This document shows positions 37,958 to 46,710 of a DNA stretch of 64,000 nt, piece after piece; the first letter of the stretch is position 1; every line of letters begins with the position of its first letter. The translations under genes were made by a program, and so were the position numbers. The DNA is taken from the NCBI RefSeq assembly GCF_947495145.1, contig NZ_CANLXP010000006.1, positions 1 through 64,000 on the forward strand, in the 5' to 3' direction. Source of the stretch: an uncultured Arthrobacter sp. Its GTDB lineage: Bacteria; Actinomycetota; Actinomycetes; Actinomycetales; Micrococcaceae. The notes under the pieces were generated by a model, which was not told where the DNA came from, did not search any database, and saw only the letters and a program-made list of their open reading frames with translations.

Positions 37958-38628
37958 CCCGCGGTTGCCGCCAGCTGACGTGCTGCCGCAAGGTAGCGGC
38001 GGGTGACAAGTTCCTGACAGAACCGTGCAACCGGCGCTCCAAGCCGGTAGAACCAGTTCGCATGCCGGCTGTAGGCGTGCAATTCGAAGAGCACCGAGCC
38101 ATCGGCAGCGAGTATGGCTGCGAAGCTTTCCTCGCCGGTTTCCGGGTGGCCGGGCAGGGTGCCGTAGCCGAAACCGGCTCGGCGATCGCCGTCGGCTGGG
38201 TCATCGTTCGATGTATCGCCGTCGTTGGGTGCGCCGGCGTCGTTCTCGTTCTCGTTCTCGTTCTCGTTCTCGTTCTGCAGCTTCTCAACCCACACCACCT
38301 CGCACGGGGCATTCAATCTAAGATCGCCCAACCCGAAGCCGACGACCACCGAGCCGCCGACCTCGGCGCGTGGTGCAGCCGTAATGCGGAGTTTGGCGCG
38401 GCGGTGAAGCTCAAAGGTGAGGATTCCCTCAGCCAAAGAACGAAAGGCAGCTTCGCCGGTGCCCACACGGATGCGGTGCCGCATCGGCCGGAAGCCTGCC
38501 GGCCACACGCCGGACCGGGTCCAGCCGACTGCGGTGTGGGTGAGCGCGGTGTGAGGAACTGCCGTGTTGGTTCCTGTCGCGGGGGTTCCTGCTGTGTGAA
38601 AGCCCGCCTTGCGCGTGAGCTCAGGCAT
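37954..38628 (-). CDS. DUF1990 family protein with an Asn-Glu repeat insertion
   Basis: 224 aa from ATG 38628, overlapping the upstream gene by 8 bases (ATGCCTGA). Matches the DUF1990 family: GEAAFRSLAEGILTFELHRRA near the start, and GFGYGTLPGHPETGEESF with the C-terminal SRHANWFYRLGAPVARFCQ, expected in this family. In the middle is an insertion of alternating Asn and Glu from a CGTTCT hexamer repeat. Role unknown; relatives are thought to bind a hydrophobic ligand. Confidence 0.88.
   Translation of the reverse strand: MPELTRKAGFHTAGTPATGTNTAVPHTALTHTAVGWTRSGVWPAGFRPMRHRIRVGTGEAAFRSLAEGILTFELHRRAKLRITAAPRAEVGGSVVVGFGLGDLRLNAPCEVVWVEKLQNENENENENENDAGAPNDGDTSNDDPADGDRRAGFGYGTLPGHPETGEESFAAILAADGSVLFELHAYSRHANWFYRLGAPVARFCQELVTRRYLAAARQLAATAG
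38241..38276 (-). repeat. Hexanucleotide repeat (CGTTCT)6 inside the DUF1990 gene
   Basis: Six uninterrupted copies of CGTTCT (plus strand) encode alternating Asn-Glu. Changes in copy number would not shift the frame but would change the linker length. Confidence 0.95.
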
Positions 38629-39016
38629 CGCTGCCCCGTGCAAGTCTGGACCAGCCGAGCGACTCACGGTCCTTTTTCGGCAGTGCTGCCACCACAAGAT
38701 CGTAGGAGTCCTCGATCATGTCGCGGAGCATGTCATCCGGCAATGACCCGGTGCAGTCCACACCGTTCCAGTGGGTCTTGTTCATGTGCCAGGCTCCGAT
38801 GATTTCGGGATGGGCGGCCCGCAACTGTTCCGCAATGTCCGGCTCACACTTGAGGCTGATGAACAGGTTCGGGGAGCCGAGATCTGAGAGCGCGAACATC
38901 TTCGCGGTACCTCCCGGTGCACGCACCTTGAACACGGACGCTTCCGGGCCGAACGGGAAGTCCTCAAACGTGCCGGCGAAGGCCAGACAGGCCGCCCGAA
39001 GCTGTTCTGCATCCAC
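38621..39016 (-). CDS. MmcQ/YjbR family DNA-binding-fold protein
   Basis: 131 aa from GTG 39016; TACCCT (39023-39028) lies 6 nt upstream, and GTC codons further upstream cannot start. The MmcQ/YjbR (CyaY-like fold) family: DFPFGPEASVFKV near the start, AKMFAL, then PDIAEQLRAAHPEI and the C-terminal HWNGVDC with DMLRDMIEDSYDLVV. Small, cytosolic, single-domain. Function is not established. First of a two-gene unit with the DUF1990 gene. Confidence 0.87.
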   Translation of the reverse strand: MDAEQLRAACLAFAGTFEDFPFGPEASVFKVRAPGGTAKMFALSDLGSPNLFISLKCEPDIAEQLRAAHPEIIGAWHMNKTHWNGVDCTGSLPDDMLRDMIEDSYDLVVAALPKKDRESLGWSRLARGSDA

Positions 39017-39022
39017 ATGATG

Positions 39023-39028
39023 AGGGTA
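39023..39028 (-). promoter_or_regulatory. Leaderless -10 box, TACCCT
   Basis: TACCCT on the minus strand, 6 nt before the GTG at 39016. Confidence 0.45.
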
Positions 39029-39075
39029 CTGCGAAGCGGTGACAGACTGTAGGGACCACAGAATTAGGAGTGTAT

Positions 39076-39900
39076 ATGGGAGAAATGGGCCGTCAGGCAC
39101 GCAAGGTTGCGGACGGAGCCGAAGATGCCGCAGATTCCAAGCCATTCATCATTGCTGCACGGGCAGGGTACGTCGCGGCTGGGCTTCTGCACATCCTGAT
39201 CGGCGTCATCGCTGTTCGTGTAGCTGCAGGAGGATCAGGCAGCGCCGACCAGAGCGGCGCGATGGCTTCTCTTGCCGGTACTCCCGGCGGTGGAATCCTG
39301 CTCTGGGCGTGTTTCATCGGCTGTACGGCTCTGGCGCTGTTCCTGCTGAGCGAAGTGATCTTTCCGTCGAAGCGCCTGAGCGGCAAGGACAAGATCAAGG
39401 ACCGCCTGAAGAACGGCGGGAAAGCCGTGGTCTACGCGGCGATCGGCGTTGCATTTGCCCAGTATGCGATGGGTGGCGGCGGCAGCGGTTCTTCCACCCA
39501 GTCCACCAGCGCCGCGTTGATGGCAAATCCCGCCGGAGCGGCCCTGCTCCTCGCGATCGGCGTCGGAATTCTCGTGGTTGGCGGGTACTTCGTCTACAGC
39601 GGCATTACTCGAAAGTTCGAGGAGAACCTGACGGGGAAACCTTCCGGTTCGGTCGGCCAGGCAGTCACTGGCCTTGGCACTGTTGGCTATGTGGCCAAGG
39701 GCGTTGCTTTGGGAGTGCTGGGATTCCTGGTGGCTATTGCGACCATCCGGAACAATCCGGAGGAATCGACCGGGCTCGACGGCGCTTTGAAGTCGCTTCA
39801 GGAGCAGCCGTTTGGCGTGTACATACTCGGAGCAGTTGCGCTGGGCCTGATTGCTTACGGCGTGTTCATGATTGTGCGTTCCCGGTATCAGCGCATGTGA
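39076..39900 (+). CDS. DUF1206 integral membrane protein
   Basis: 274 aa from ATG 39076, with AGGAG at 39066-39070. Six membrane helices in three repeated two-helix units, each starting with an R-x-G-Y-V-A/G-type segment (ARAGYVAAGLLHILIG, GTVGYVAKGVALGVLG). This is the DUF1206 layout. A short charged cytosolic N-terminus precedes helix 1. Function unknown. Confidence 0.88.
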   Translation: MGEMGRQARKVADGAEDAADSKPFIIAARAGYVAAGLLHILIGVIAVRVAAGGSGSADQSGAMASLAGTPGGGILLWACFIGCTALALFLLSEVIFPSKRLSGKDKIKDRLKNGGKAVVYAAIGVAFAQYAMGGGGSGSSTQSTSAALMANPAGAALLLAIGVGILVVGGYFVYSGITRKFEENLTGKPSGSVGQAVTGLGTVGYVAKGVALGVLGFLVAIATIRNNPEESTGLDGALKSLQEQPFGVYILGAVALGLIAYGVFMIVRSRYQRM

Positions 39901-40011
39901 GCGGTGCTTCTCGCGCTGTACGGCTTTCCGGGCTGGTCTGACTTCCAAGCGGCTTGTCTGACTGCGCTGCCGTGCTCGATCAACTGCAGGGCTGGACCAA
40001 GGGTAGGGCGC

Positions 40012-40428
40012 TTACAGTCCCAGTCTCGGCGCCTCGATGGCGGGACAGGTATTCATGACTACTTCCAGCCCGGCATCTGCAGCCCGTTGCGCTGCGGCCT
40101 CGTCTATCACGCCGAGCTGCAGCCAAACGGCCTTGGCGCCGACGGCGATCGCGTCGTCCACCACTGCACCTACCCGCTGGCTGTTGACGAAGCAGTCCAC
40201 CACGTCGATCTCGCCCGGCACGTCTGCCAGCCGCTTGTAGCCGGTGCGACCGTAGACGTCGTCGCCCTTCAGGCTGACCGGCACCACGTCCATCCCGAGC
40301 TGGTCGATGAGAAAGCGCGACACACCCATTGCAGCTCGCCGCGGATTATTTGAAAGCCCGACGACGGCCCAGCGGGCCGGAGTAGTCAGTAGCCGTTTGA
40401 TGGTTGCTGGGTCATTGTGATGCGGCAT
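40012..40428 (-). CDS. CoA-binding domain protein (Rossmann fold)
   Basis: 138 aa from ATG 40428 with AGGAG upstream. The YccU-type CoA_binding fold: WAVVGLSNNPRRAAMGVSRFLI at the N-terminus and KAVWLQLGVID with TCPAIEAPRL at the end. Homologous to the N-terminal part of succinyl-CoA ligases and of the Rex redox sensor, but without catalytic domains. It lies 13 bases after the GlxA-type regulator gene, so they are likely co-transcribed. Confidence 0.9.
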   Translation of the reverse strand: MPHHNDPATIKRLLTTPARWAVVGLSNNPRRAAMGVSRFLIDQLGMDVVPVSLKGDDVYGRTGYKRLADVPGEIDVVDCFVNSQRVGAVVDDAIAVGAKAVWLQLGVIDEAAAQRAADAGLEVVMNTCPAIEAPRLGL

Positions 40429-40441
40429 GGGTGGCGCCTCC

Positions 40442-41452
40442 TCAGGCTGGTTGCAGGTTGAGGGCGTCAGTATTGTCGGTTGCGTTCTGCGCCGTTTCCG
40501 GGTGTCCGCGGAAAGTCCTGCGGTAGGCCGCCGGTGACGTGCCCAAGGCTCGCTGGAAATGATGCCGCAAAAGTACTGCCTGACCGAAGCCTGTTTCCCG
40601 GGCAATGGACTCGACGCTGAGGTCGGATTCCTCCAGCAGGGTTTGTGCGCGGAGGACACGCTGGGCAGTAAGCCAGGCTGCCGGCGTCGTACCTGTTTCT
40701 GCCTTGAAGCGTCTGGCGAAGGTGCGTTCCGACATGTGTGCCCGGGCAGCGAGGGCGCTCACGGAGTGTTCTTCGTCGAGGTGTTCATCCAGCCAGACGA
40801 GGACGTGCTCGAGGGTGTCACACTGGGTGACCGAGATCGGGCGGTCGATGAACTGCGCCTGCCCGCCGGCGCGATGGGGCGGCACCACCATTGAGCGGGC
40901 GATGCTCGTCGCTGCCGTGGCGCCCAGTTCGGTGCGTACGAGGTGCAGGCAGGCGTCGATTCCCGCTGCGGTGCCGGCGCTGGTGATGATGCTGCCGTCC
41001 TGGACGTAGAGCACGTTTTCGTCAACGTGTACCTCCGGATACTGCTCGGCGAGCCGATGGGCGTGAAGCCAGTGTGTGGTGGCACGGCGCCCGTTGAGCA
41101 GGCCGGCCTCAGCGAGCGCGAAAGCTCCGCTGCAGACCGACAGCACCCACGCCCCGCGCTGGTGGGCCGCCTGCAATGCCCGGTGCACTTCAGGTTGCCC
41201 GGGTGCGTCGACACCGAACGGCGGCATGATGACGAGGTCTGCTGTTTCAGTGGCGCGCAGGTCCTCCTCCACAGAAATGGCGAACCCGAGGTTGGTGGGG
41301 ACAAGCCCGGGTGAGGGCGTGCAGATCGAGAATTCGAATGCCGGCAATCCCACCGCGCGTGTGGAGCGGTCGACGCCGAAAACCTCGCACGCAACCCCGA
41401 ACTCAAAGGGCGTTATTCCCGGCAATACAACGACGGCGACCTTCTTCAGCAT
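40442..41452 (-). CDS. GlxA-family transcriptional regulator (DJ-1/PfpI plus AraC HTH)
   Basis: 336 aa. N-terminal DJ-1/PfpI-like domain (VVVLPGITPFEFGVACEVFG; nucleophile-elbow Cys in VCSGAFALAEAG) for ligand sensing, then a C-terminal AraC-type double helix-turn-helix (about 225-315: ALAARAHMSERTFARRFKAETG and SIARETGFGQAVLLRHHFQR). Probably an activator or repressor responding to a small metabolite; the target is unknown. GGAG is close to the ATG, a tight spacing. Confidence 0.92.
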   Translation of the reverse strand: MLKKVAVVVLPGITPFEFGVACEVFGVDRSTRAVGLPAFEFSICTPSPGLVPTNLGFAISVEEDLRATETADLVIMPPFGVDAPGQPEVHRALQAAHQRGAWVLSVCSGAFALAEAGLLNGRRATTHWLHAHRLAEQYPEVHVDENVLYVQDGSIITSAGTAAGIDACLHLVRTELGATAATSIARSMVVPPHRAGGQAQFIDRPISVTQCDTLEHVLVWLDEHLDEEHSVSALAARAHMSERTFARRFKAETGTTPAAWLTAQRVLRAQTLLEESDLSVESIARETGFGQAVLLRHHFQRALGTSPAAYRRTFRGHPETAQNATDNTDALNLQPA

Positions 41453-41499
41453 TCTCCAAGTGTGGCAGGTTTATCGATGATAGTTAAGATCCCGCCACG

Positions 41500-42279
41500 C
41501 TAAATGTTTGGCACCTTCCGAGCGATGAACCGTCGAATCCAATCGAGCGTTTCGGGATGGTCAAGGTGGAAGCCGTGTCTTCCATCCGCGATCTTGACCA
41601 GCACTGAGTGCGGTATGAGTTCACGAAGCACCAGTGCGTTATCGAGCGGGGTAAGAACGTCGTCCGTTCCGTGGAGGATGAGTGTCGGCGCCCGGATGGT
41701 TCCCAAGCTGCTCCGTGCGTCGTGCTCTTTGCTTGCACGGAAGTGCCTGCGCTTGGCCGGCTTGGATGCGCGTGCGGTGAAGAAGGTTCGAACGGCGTCA
41801 CTGTGCTCGGCCGCCCAATCCTCGTCAAAGAACAGCGGTTGCAGCTGTTCCGGATCGCCGCTTGTCAGGGCGCGGGTGGCTTCGGGGTCGCGGTTTTTGC
41901 CAAGGAAGCCGCCTGCCGAGGTGGCAGCCAGGATGAGTGCACCCACGCGGTCCGGGTGATCAATCGCGAGCCATTGCGCCACCCGGCCGCCCATCGAGTG
42001 CCCGTAAATGTGCGCCCGCCGGACACCGGCGGCATCGAGCACCGTTAGGGCATCTGCTGCGAACTCCCTGGTGCTGAGGTACTCGCTTGGGCCTTCGTCA
42101 CTCTTGCCGATCCCCCGATGGTCGAAGCGGATTACCCGGAATGACTCGGCCAACTCGGGCACGATGGGCTCCCAGCCGGTCAATGCAGTGGCCTGACCGG
42201 CGATGAGCAGGAGCGGACTTCCATACCCTTCCGACCGCCAGGCGAGTCGGGTTCTGTCTGCAGCGACTGCAAAGTCCAT
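41500..42279 (-). CDS. Alpha/beta-fold hydrolase
   Basis: 259 aa. The nucleophile elbow GHSMGG has Ser95, the acid is Asp in LHGTDDVLTP, and the His is in DGRHGFHLDHP. The oxyanion-like region is LLLIAGQATALTGWE. No signal peptide, so a cytosolic esterase, lactonase or similar. Follows the aldo/keto reductase by 11 bases on the same strand. Substrate not predictable. Confidence 0.9.
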   Translation of the reverse strand: MDFAVAADRTRLAWRSEGYGSPLLLIAGQATALTGWEPIVPELAESFRVIRFDHRGIGKSDEGPSEYLSTREFAADALTVLDAAGVRRAHIYGHSMGGRVAQWLAIDHPDRVGALILAATSAGGFLGKNRDPEATRALTSGDPEQLQPLFFDEDWAAEHSDAVRTFFTARASKPAKRRHFRASKEHDARSSLGTIRAPTLILHGTDDVLTPLDNALVLRELIPHSVLVKIADGRHGFHLDHPETLDWIRRFIARKVPNI

Positions 42280-42290
42280 GCCTCGGTCCG

Positions 42291-43379
42291 TTAATCGGTG
42301 ATGTTCGACGGCGGTGTGCCGAGGGCGTCCAGCTCCTCCCAGAACGACGGCGGCACTTCCGTTTGCCGCGCCCGCTCAAGCTGTTCAATGCGTTTGGTTG
42401 ACGAGATGCCGACGATTGTGGAGTCGACGAGAGGTGAGCGGAGGGAGAAGTGGAGGGCCGCCGTCGGGAGGTCGGTTCCGTGTCTGCTGCAGAGGCCTTC
42501 GACCTGCCCGACCCATTCGAGGAGTTCCGGCGGGGAGTCCGTGTAGGCATAGGTTGCGCCGCTCGCGGAGCCGCGTGCCAGCAGTCCGCCGCCGAAGGGC
42601 GCGGCATTGAACACACCCATACCCCGCTCCGCTGCATCTTCGATCAGCGGAAGCGCGCTGCGGTCGACCAGTGTGAATCTGTTGTGCGTGAGCAGAACGT
42701 CGAACGCTCCGGTTGCGACGTACTGCCGCATCAGGCTGACTGTTCCTGCTGCTATGCCGATGGCATCAACCAGACCCTCCTCCTTGAGCTCAAGCATGCC
42801 GGCGATGGCGCCGCCGGGTGCCGCTGCCTCTTCGAAGGTGACCGAATAAGGGTCGTGCAGGTGCAGCAGACCGAGTTTGTCCACTCCGAGCCGCCGGCAG
42901 CTCTCCTCGAAAGATCTCCGAACCCGGTTACGGTCAAAGGAACCGGTCTCTGGATTCTGGTCGGCTTTGGTGACAACAGATCTGCCCTCGGCAGCGCCGC
43001 CTTTCGCCAGCGCTAGGCCCAAGACCGTCTCGCTGCGGCCCTGTGCGTAGTTGTTGGAGGTATCGACGAGTGCGTAGGGGCCGTGAAGCATTGCCTGGGC
43101 GATTTCGACGGCGGCCGCTTCCTCAGGATCCCCGGGGCTGGTTCCAGCGCCGAGCGACGAGGTCCCCAGGGTGATCGGACTGGCTAGCAGGCCTGTGCCT
43201 CCCAATGGCCGGGGATCGACGGGGTGTTGGAGTTGTTCGGATTGCTCAGAGTGTTGGAGCTGTTCGGATTGCTCAGGGTGCTGAAGTTGTTCGGGTTGCT
43301 CAGGGTGCTGAAGTTGTTCGGATTGCTCAGGGTGCTGGAGCTGTTCAGATTGCTCAGGGTGCTGAAGTTGTTCGGGCAT
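42291..43379 (-). CDS. Aldo/keto reductase with N-terminal EQLQHP repeats
   Basis: 362 aa. After about 52 residues of 9-residue repeats (EQLQHPEQS), a TIM-barrel aldo/keto reductase follows, starting PLGGTGLLASPITLGTSSLGAG. The catalytic set is Asp in DTSNNYAQG, Tyr in the same motif, Lys in VVTKADQ and His in LLHLHDP. The NADPH-binding end VGISSTKRIEQL is present. The closest type is the L-fucose/D-threo-aldose dehydrogenase group. The repeats are unlike family members and come from a 27-bp tandem repeat. Confidence 0.9.
   Translation of the reverse strand: MPEQLQHPEQSEQLQHPEQSEQLQHPEQPEQLQHPEQSEQLQHSEQSEQLQHPVDPRPLGGTGLLASPITLGTSSLGAGTSPGDPEEAAAVEIAQAMLHGPYALVDTSNNYAQGRSETVLGLALAKGGAAEGRSVVTKADQNPETGSFDRNRVRRSFEESCRRLGVDKLGLLHLHDPYSVTFEEAAAPGGAIAGMLELKEEGLVDAIGIAAGTVSLMRQYVATGAFDVLLTHNRFTLVDRSALPLIEDAAERGMGVFNAAPFGGGLLARGSASGATYAYTDSPPELLEWVGQVEGLCSRHGTDLPTAALHFSLRSPLVDSTIVGISSTKRIEQLERARQTEVPPSFWEELDALGTPPSNITD
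43224..43379 (-). repeat. 27-bp in-frame tandem repeats at the 5' end of the aldo/keto reductase
   Basis: Five to six 27-bp units encode the nonapeptide EQLQHPEQS right after the start codon. The minor variation between units suggests expansion by slippage or recombination. Confidence 0.93.
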
Positions 43380-43452
43380 AGCGTCTCCGTTTCGCGGGCC
43401 GGGGGTTGGCGTTCGATCTGCTAGGTCTGGTCTCTGCTTAGGAACTTACCGG

Positions 43453-45588
43453 TCAAAAGGGCGGCTCGGGGTCGGAAGTGCGAATTGTTCCGGCTCGGGT
43501 ACGCACCACGATGCATCCCGGCTCCGGTTGGTGATACCCGAAAATCCCTTCTGACTTGTACATATGGTGCTTGGGGCAAAAGCACGCGAGATTGCAGTGG
43601 CTCGTGGATCCGCCCCTTGCCCATGGCTCGGTATGGTCGATTTCGCAGCTGACCGCCGCTCTGTTGCAACCCGGATGTCGACACGTTCGATCGCGAGCCC
43701 TCACCCAGTCCTGCAGGTGTTTCGGCGGTCGATACGTTTCGCGCCCGACGTCCAGCGCAGATCCGGTGACAGGATGGGTGAGAATTCGCGTGAATGAAGG
43801 TGCGTGCGCTGCTAGCCGGGCGGCGGTTTCGGCATCGATGGGGCCGTAACCCTCCAGCTCTGCGAACTGGTTGAGACCGCGGGCGTTATTGCCTTCTTCG
43901 GGGTAGCGCCCCACCGGGTAACTTCCCACGGAGTTTCCATCGCTGACCGCGTTGCTGTCTGCTTTGCCTGTCTCGCTGACCGCGTTGCTGTCAGTGTTGC
44001 CTGTCTCGCTGACCGCGTTGCTGTCAGTGTTGCCTGCCTCGCTGACCGCGTTGCTGTCAGTGTTGCCTGCCTCGCTGACCGCGTTGCTGTCAGTGTTGCC
44101 TGCCTCGCGCACCGCGTTGCCATCTACGTTGCTGCACCCGCTGCCAGGTGCCCTGTTGGCTGCGTTGTTGTCCCTTTTGGCATCTGTGGGAAGGACATCA
44201 AGCAGAGCCAAAACCGGCACGGTGATGTTCACGTGGGCGGTAATGCCCTGCCACGCCGGCTTGCCGCTCTGTCCGATTGCAACCCCAGGAGACCCAGCCC
44301 TGCCGCTTTGCACTGCGCTGTCGTCTCCGTTGTTGCCGGTGCCGGGAGCGCCGCTGGGACATACTGACATCTCATCGCCGGGGCAGTTGTGGGTCAACAG
44401 ATCCGTAAGGACGTCGGCTCTAAGTTGCGTCAGGGTGCGGGATTCTTCAGGCACCCTAAGTTTCCGCGCAGTTGCAGTCAACCGTTGGTAGATTCCGCAT
44501 GCCTGTTCTGCAGGAAGAAGCGCATGCAGCCAAGCCATACCGTCATCAGCCGGTTGCACCTCAACATGGCGTTCAGATACTGCTTTCGCCTTCCGGATGG
44601 GCAAAGTGTCCGGATGATGCATCTCGCGGAGTCGGCGCGCGCGGCGCGCCAGTTTGGGCACGGTCATCCCGGACGCTAGATCCAATAGGGCACGCTCGAA
44701 CCCCAGCAGGGCCTCACTCGGCATTCCGAGCGACTCATCCGCGATAAGGACTGCGTGACGGCGTGAGATTGACCCACACTCCAATGCATTCAGGGTGGCC
44801 GGATGTTTCACGACCAGGTCGACGGACTCGTCGACCAGACGAGTTGCAGTCCGCTCCGGAATATTCAAGGTGAGCGCAACTTCGGACGCCGCAACAGACC
44901 GCGCCATCTCCTCCCCTCGATCGCCGCCTGAAAAACGCGGCGAGACGTCGTCGTGGGTGAGATTGGCGAGAGTCGAGACGACTCGCGCCTCCATTGCATC
45001 GATCCAGGAACGAAGCCCAGCCAGGTCCTTCAAGGTCTCTGAGGCGTCATTGAGCTCAAGCCCCTCGAGCCCCGCGAGGACCACCCTGCCGGTCAGACCA
45101 GCACCCGACTTGGGATACGCACGGTTCGCGTCGACACCGTCCGCGTCAACACCGTCGTCCCCGTCCGGATGAACGCCGTCGTCACCGTCCGCGTCAACAC
45201 CGTCGTCAGCGTCCTCGTCCTCGCCCTCGTCCTCGCCGTCGTCGGTGGTGGAAGGCACGAGCTCCCAGACCAATTGGGAAAGTTCCGCCTCACGCTGCTG
45301 CTCTTCACCGCGGGGTTGCGCATCACCCGGTTGGGGTTGAGAGCCTTCAGGATCTTCAGGGAACACTGTCGGATATTCCGGAACCGGACCAGGCAATCCG
45401 GTAGCCCTGGCTTCGCAGTCGAACTCCCAGAGGTCTTCCGGCCGAAAGTCACGCTCGGTGAGGAAGTCGTGCCAGGCATAGTCATCGGCCTGAACCGATG
45501 AGCACTCCAGCTCCGCTTCCAACGTCATGAAAACAGTCAAACACCTGCCACCGACAATTTCGTGAGACCCGTTGTGGTCGCCCGTCAT
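43453..45588 (-). CDS. 13E12-type HNH endonuclease signature protein (DUF222)
   Basis: 711 aa reading from ATG 45588; ATG 45528 (651-aa version beyond residue 20) is equally possible since neither has an RBS. The DUF222 region covers about residues 170-480. The C-terminal HNH domain has CRHPGC, CEIDHTEPWARGG and CNLACFCPKHH. Two low-complexity insertions: an acidic Asp/Gly-rich stretch (about 115-165) and 11-residue repeats (about 490-550). These proteins are multicopy in actinobacteria and possibly mobile, but no intein or intron is visible. Function unproven. Confidence 0.85.
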   Translation of the reverse strand: MTGDHNGSHEIVGGRCLTVFMTLEAELECSSVQADDYAWHDFLTERDFRPEDLWEFDCEARATGLPGPVPEYPTVFPEDPEGSQPQPGDAQPRGEEQQREAELSQLVWELVPSTTDDGEDEGEDEDADDGVDADGDDGVHPDGDDGVDADGVDANRAYPKSGAGLTGRVVLAGLEGLELNDASETLKDLAGLRSWIDAMEARVVSTLANLTHDDVSPRFSGGDRGEEMARSVAASEVALTLNIPERTATRLVDESVDLVVKHPATLNALECGSISRRHAVLIADESLGMPSEALLGFERALLDLASGMTVPKLARRARRLREMHHPDTLPIRKAKAVSERHVEVQPADDGMAWLHALLPAEQACGIYQRLTATARKLRVPEESRTLTQLRADVLTDLLTHNCPGDEMSVCPSGAPGTGNNGDDSAVQSGRAGSPGVAIGQSGKPAWQGITAHVNITVPVLALLDVLPTDAKRDNNAANRAPGSGCSNVDGNAVREAGNTDSNAVSEAGNTDSNAVSEAGNTDSNAVSETGNTDSNAVSETGKADSNAVSDGNSVGSYPVGRYPEEGNNARGLNQFAELEGYGPIDAETAARLAAHAPSFTRILTHPVTGSALDVGRETYRPPKHLQDWVRARDRTCRHPGCNRAAVSCEIDHTEPWARGGSTSHCNLACFCPKHHMYKSEGIFGYHQPEPGCIVVRTRAGTIRTSDPEPPF
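43944..44132 (-). repeat. 33-bp in-frame tandem repeats in the DUF222/HNH gene
   Basis: Five to six near-identical 33-bp units encode NAVSEAGNTDS-type repeats between the DUF222 and HNH domains. No spacers, so not a CRISPR array. Confidence 0.93.
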
Positions 45589-45657
45589 CAGAGCTGAAAC
45601 AGCGTTGTCGGTGGGGTCCCATATGCTTCGATGAGAACCCTACTCGCTAGGAGAACC

Positions 45658-46704
45658 ATGGCTGGACTTCGCGTTTTTGTTCCCACTCCCCTACCCGAAT
45701 CACTCTGTGAACTCATTGAGCAATTGGAGCCGCGGGTCGAATTGATACGCGACCAGTTGTTGCTTCCGCCACAGCTCTACGCCGGTGATCATCAGGGCGA
45801 CAAGGCTTTCCGGCGCACCCCACCGGAGCAGGAAAAATACGAGCGCCTCATCGATAGCGCTGAGTCCCTGTATGGGGTGCCGGGCCAGTCCGGCGAGGAA
45901 TTGCGCCGTGCAGTCCGCTCGAATCCGCGGCTTCGCTGGGTGCACACCACCCCGGCAGGTGGCGGCAGTCAGGTGAAGGCGGCAAGACTTACCTCCGAGG
46001 AGCTGCAGCGCGTCACCTTCACCACCTCGGGTGGTGTTCACGCCGAACCCCTTGCCGAATTCGCTGTGTTCGGCGTGCTCGCCGGCTCCCAGGGGCTGCC
46101 CCAATTGCTCAAGGACCAGCGCGGCCAGGTGTGGGGAGCACGACGCCCGGTGCCTCTGGTATCGAACCAACGGGTCGCCGTCGTCGGACTAGGTGGCATT
46201 GGACGCGCTGTTGCGCGCAAGCTGAGTGCGTTGGGGGCCGACGTCGTCGGTGTGCATCGACGCGAAGTTCACGCCGAAGGGGTGTCGAGGACTCTCCCTC
46301 CCGACCGCCTCGGCGCACTTCTTCGGGACGTTGACGCAGTGGTGCTATGCCTGCCGTTCACCGAGTCGACCCGGCACATGCTCAGCAGGGAGCTGTTCGA
46401 ACAGGTGAAGGAAGGCATCACCGTTGTCAATGTGGGTCGGGGCAGCACCGTGGACGAGGAGGCAATGATCGACGCGCTGACGGACGGGCGCGTGGGATTT
46501 GCCGCGCTCGATGTATTCGAACAGGAGCCGCTTCCAACCGACAGCCCGCTATGGAACCTTCCGAACGTCGTCGTCAGTCCGCACAATGCCGGCACTTACG
46601 AGGAGGAGGAGCGCAAGATTGCCGAGCTGTTCGCCGAAAACGCTCGAAGACTGCTCGACGGCGAACCCCTGCTCAACGTTGTGGACACTGTGGAGTTTTA
46701 CTGA
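45658..46704 (+). CDS. D-2-hydroxyacid dehydrogenase family protein
   Basis: 348 aa from ATG 45658 with AGGAG upstream. The Rossmann NAD-binding motif VVGLGGIGRAVARKL and the three catalytic residues are visible: Arg in VNVGRGSTVDEE, Glu in LDVFEQEPLP, His in VSPHNAG. The N-terminal catalytic half includes a family-like TTPAGGGSQV. It reduces 2-keto acids or oxidises 2-hydroxyacids such as glyoxylate/hydroxypyruvate or phosphoglycerate-like substrates; exact one unknown. Convergent with the CorA-like gene, only 6 bases apart. Confidence 0.92.
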   Translation: MAGLRVFVPTPLPESLCELIEQLEPRVELIRDQLLLPPQLYAGDHQGDKAFRRTPPEQEKYERLIDSAESLYGVPGQSGEELRRAVRSNPRLRWVHTTPAGGGSQVKAARLTSEELQRVTFTTSGGVHAEPLAEFAVFGVLAGSQGLPQLLKDQRGQVWGARRPVPLVSNQRVAVVGLGGIGRAVARKLSALGADVVGVHRREVHAEGVSRTLPPDRLGALLRDVDAVVLCLPFTESTRHMLSRELFEQVKEGITVVNVGRGSTVDEEAMIDALTDGRVGFAALDVFEQEPLPTDSPLWNLPNVVVSPHNAGTYEEEERKIAELFAENARRLLDGEPLLNVVDTVEFY

Positions 46705-46710
46705 CGGGCG

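Noticed and set aside
43944-44132. CRISPR-like regularly spaced repeats
   Set aside because: Units are contiguous 33-bp tandem repeats with no spacers, and they encode in-frame protein repeats.
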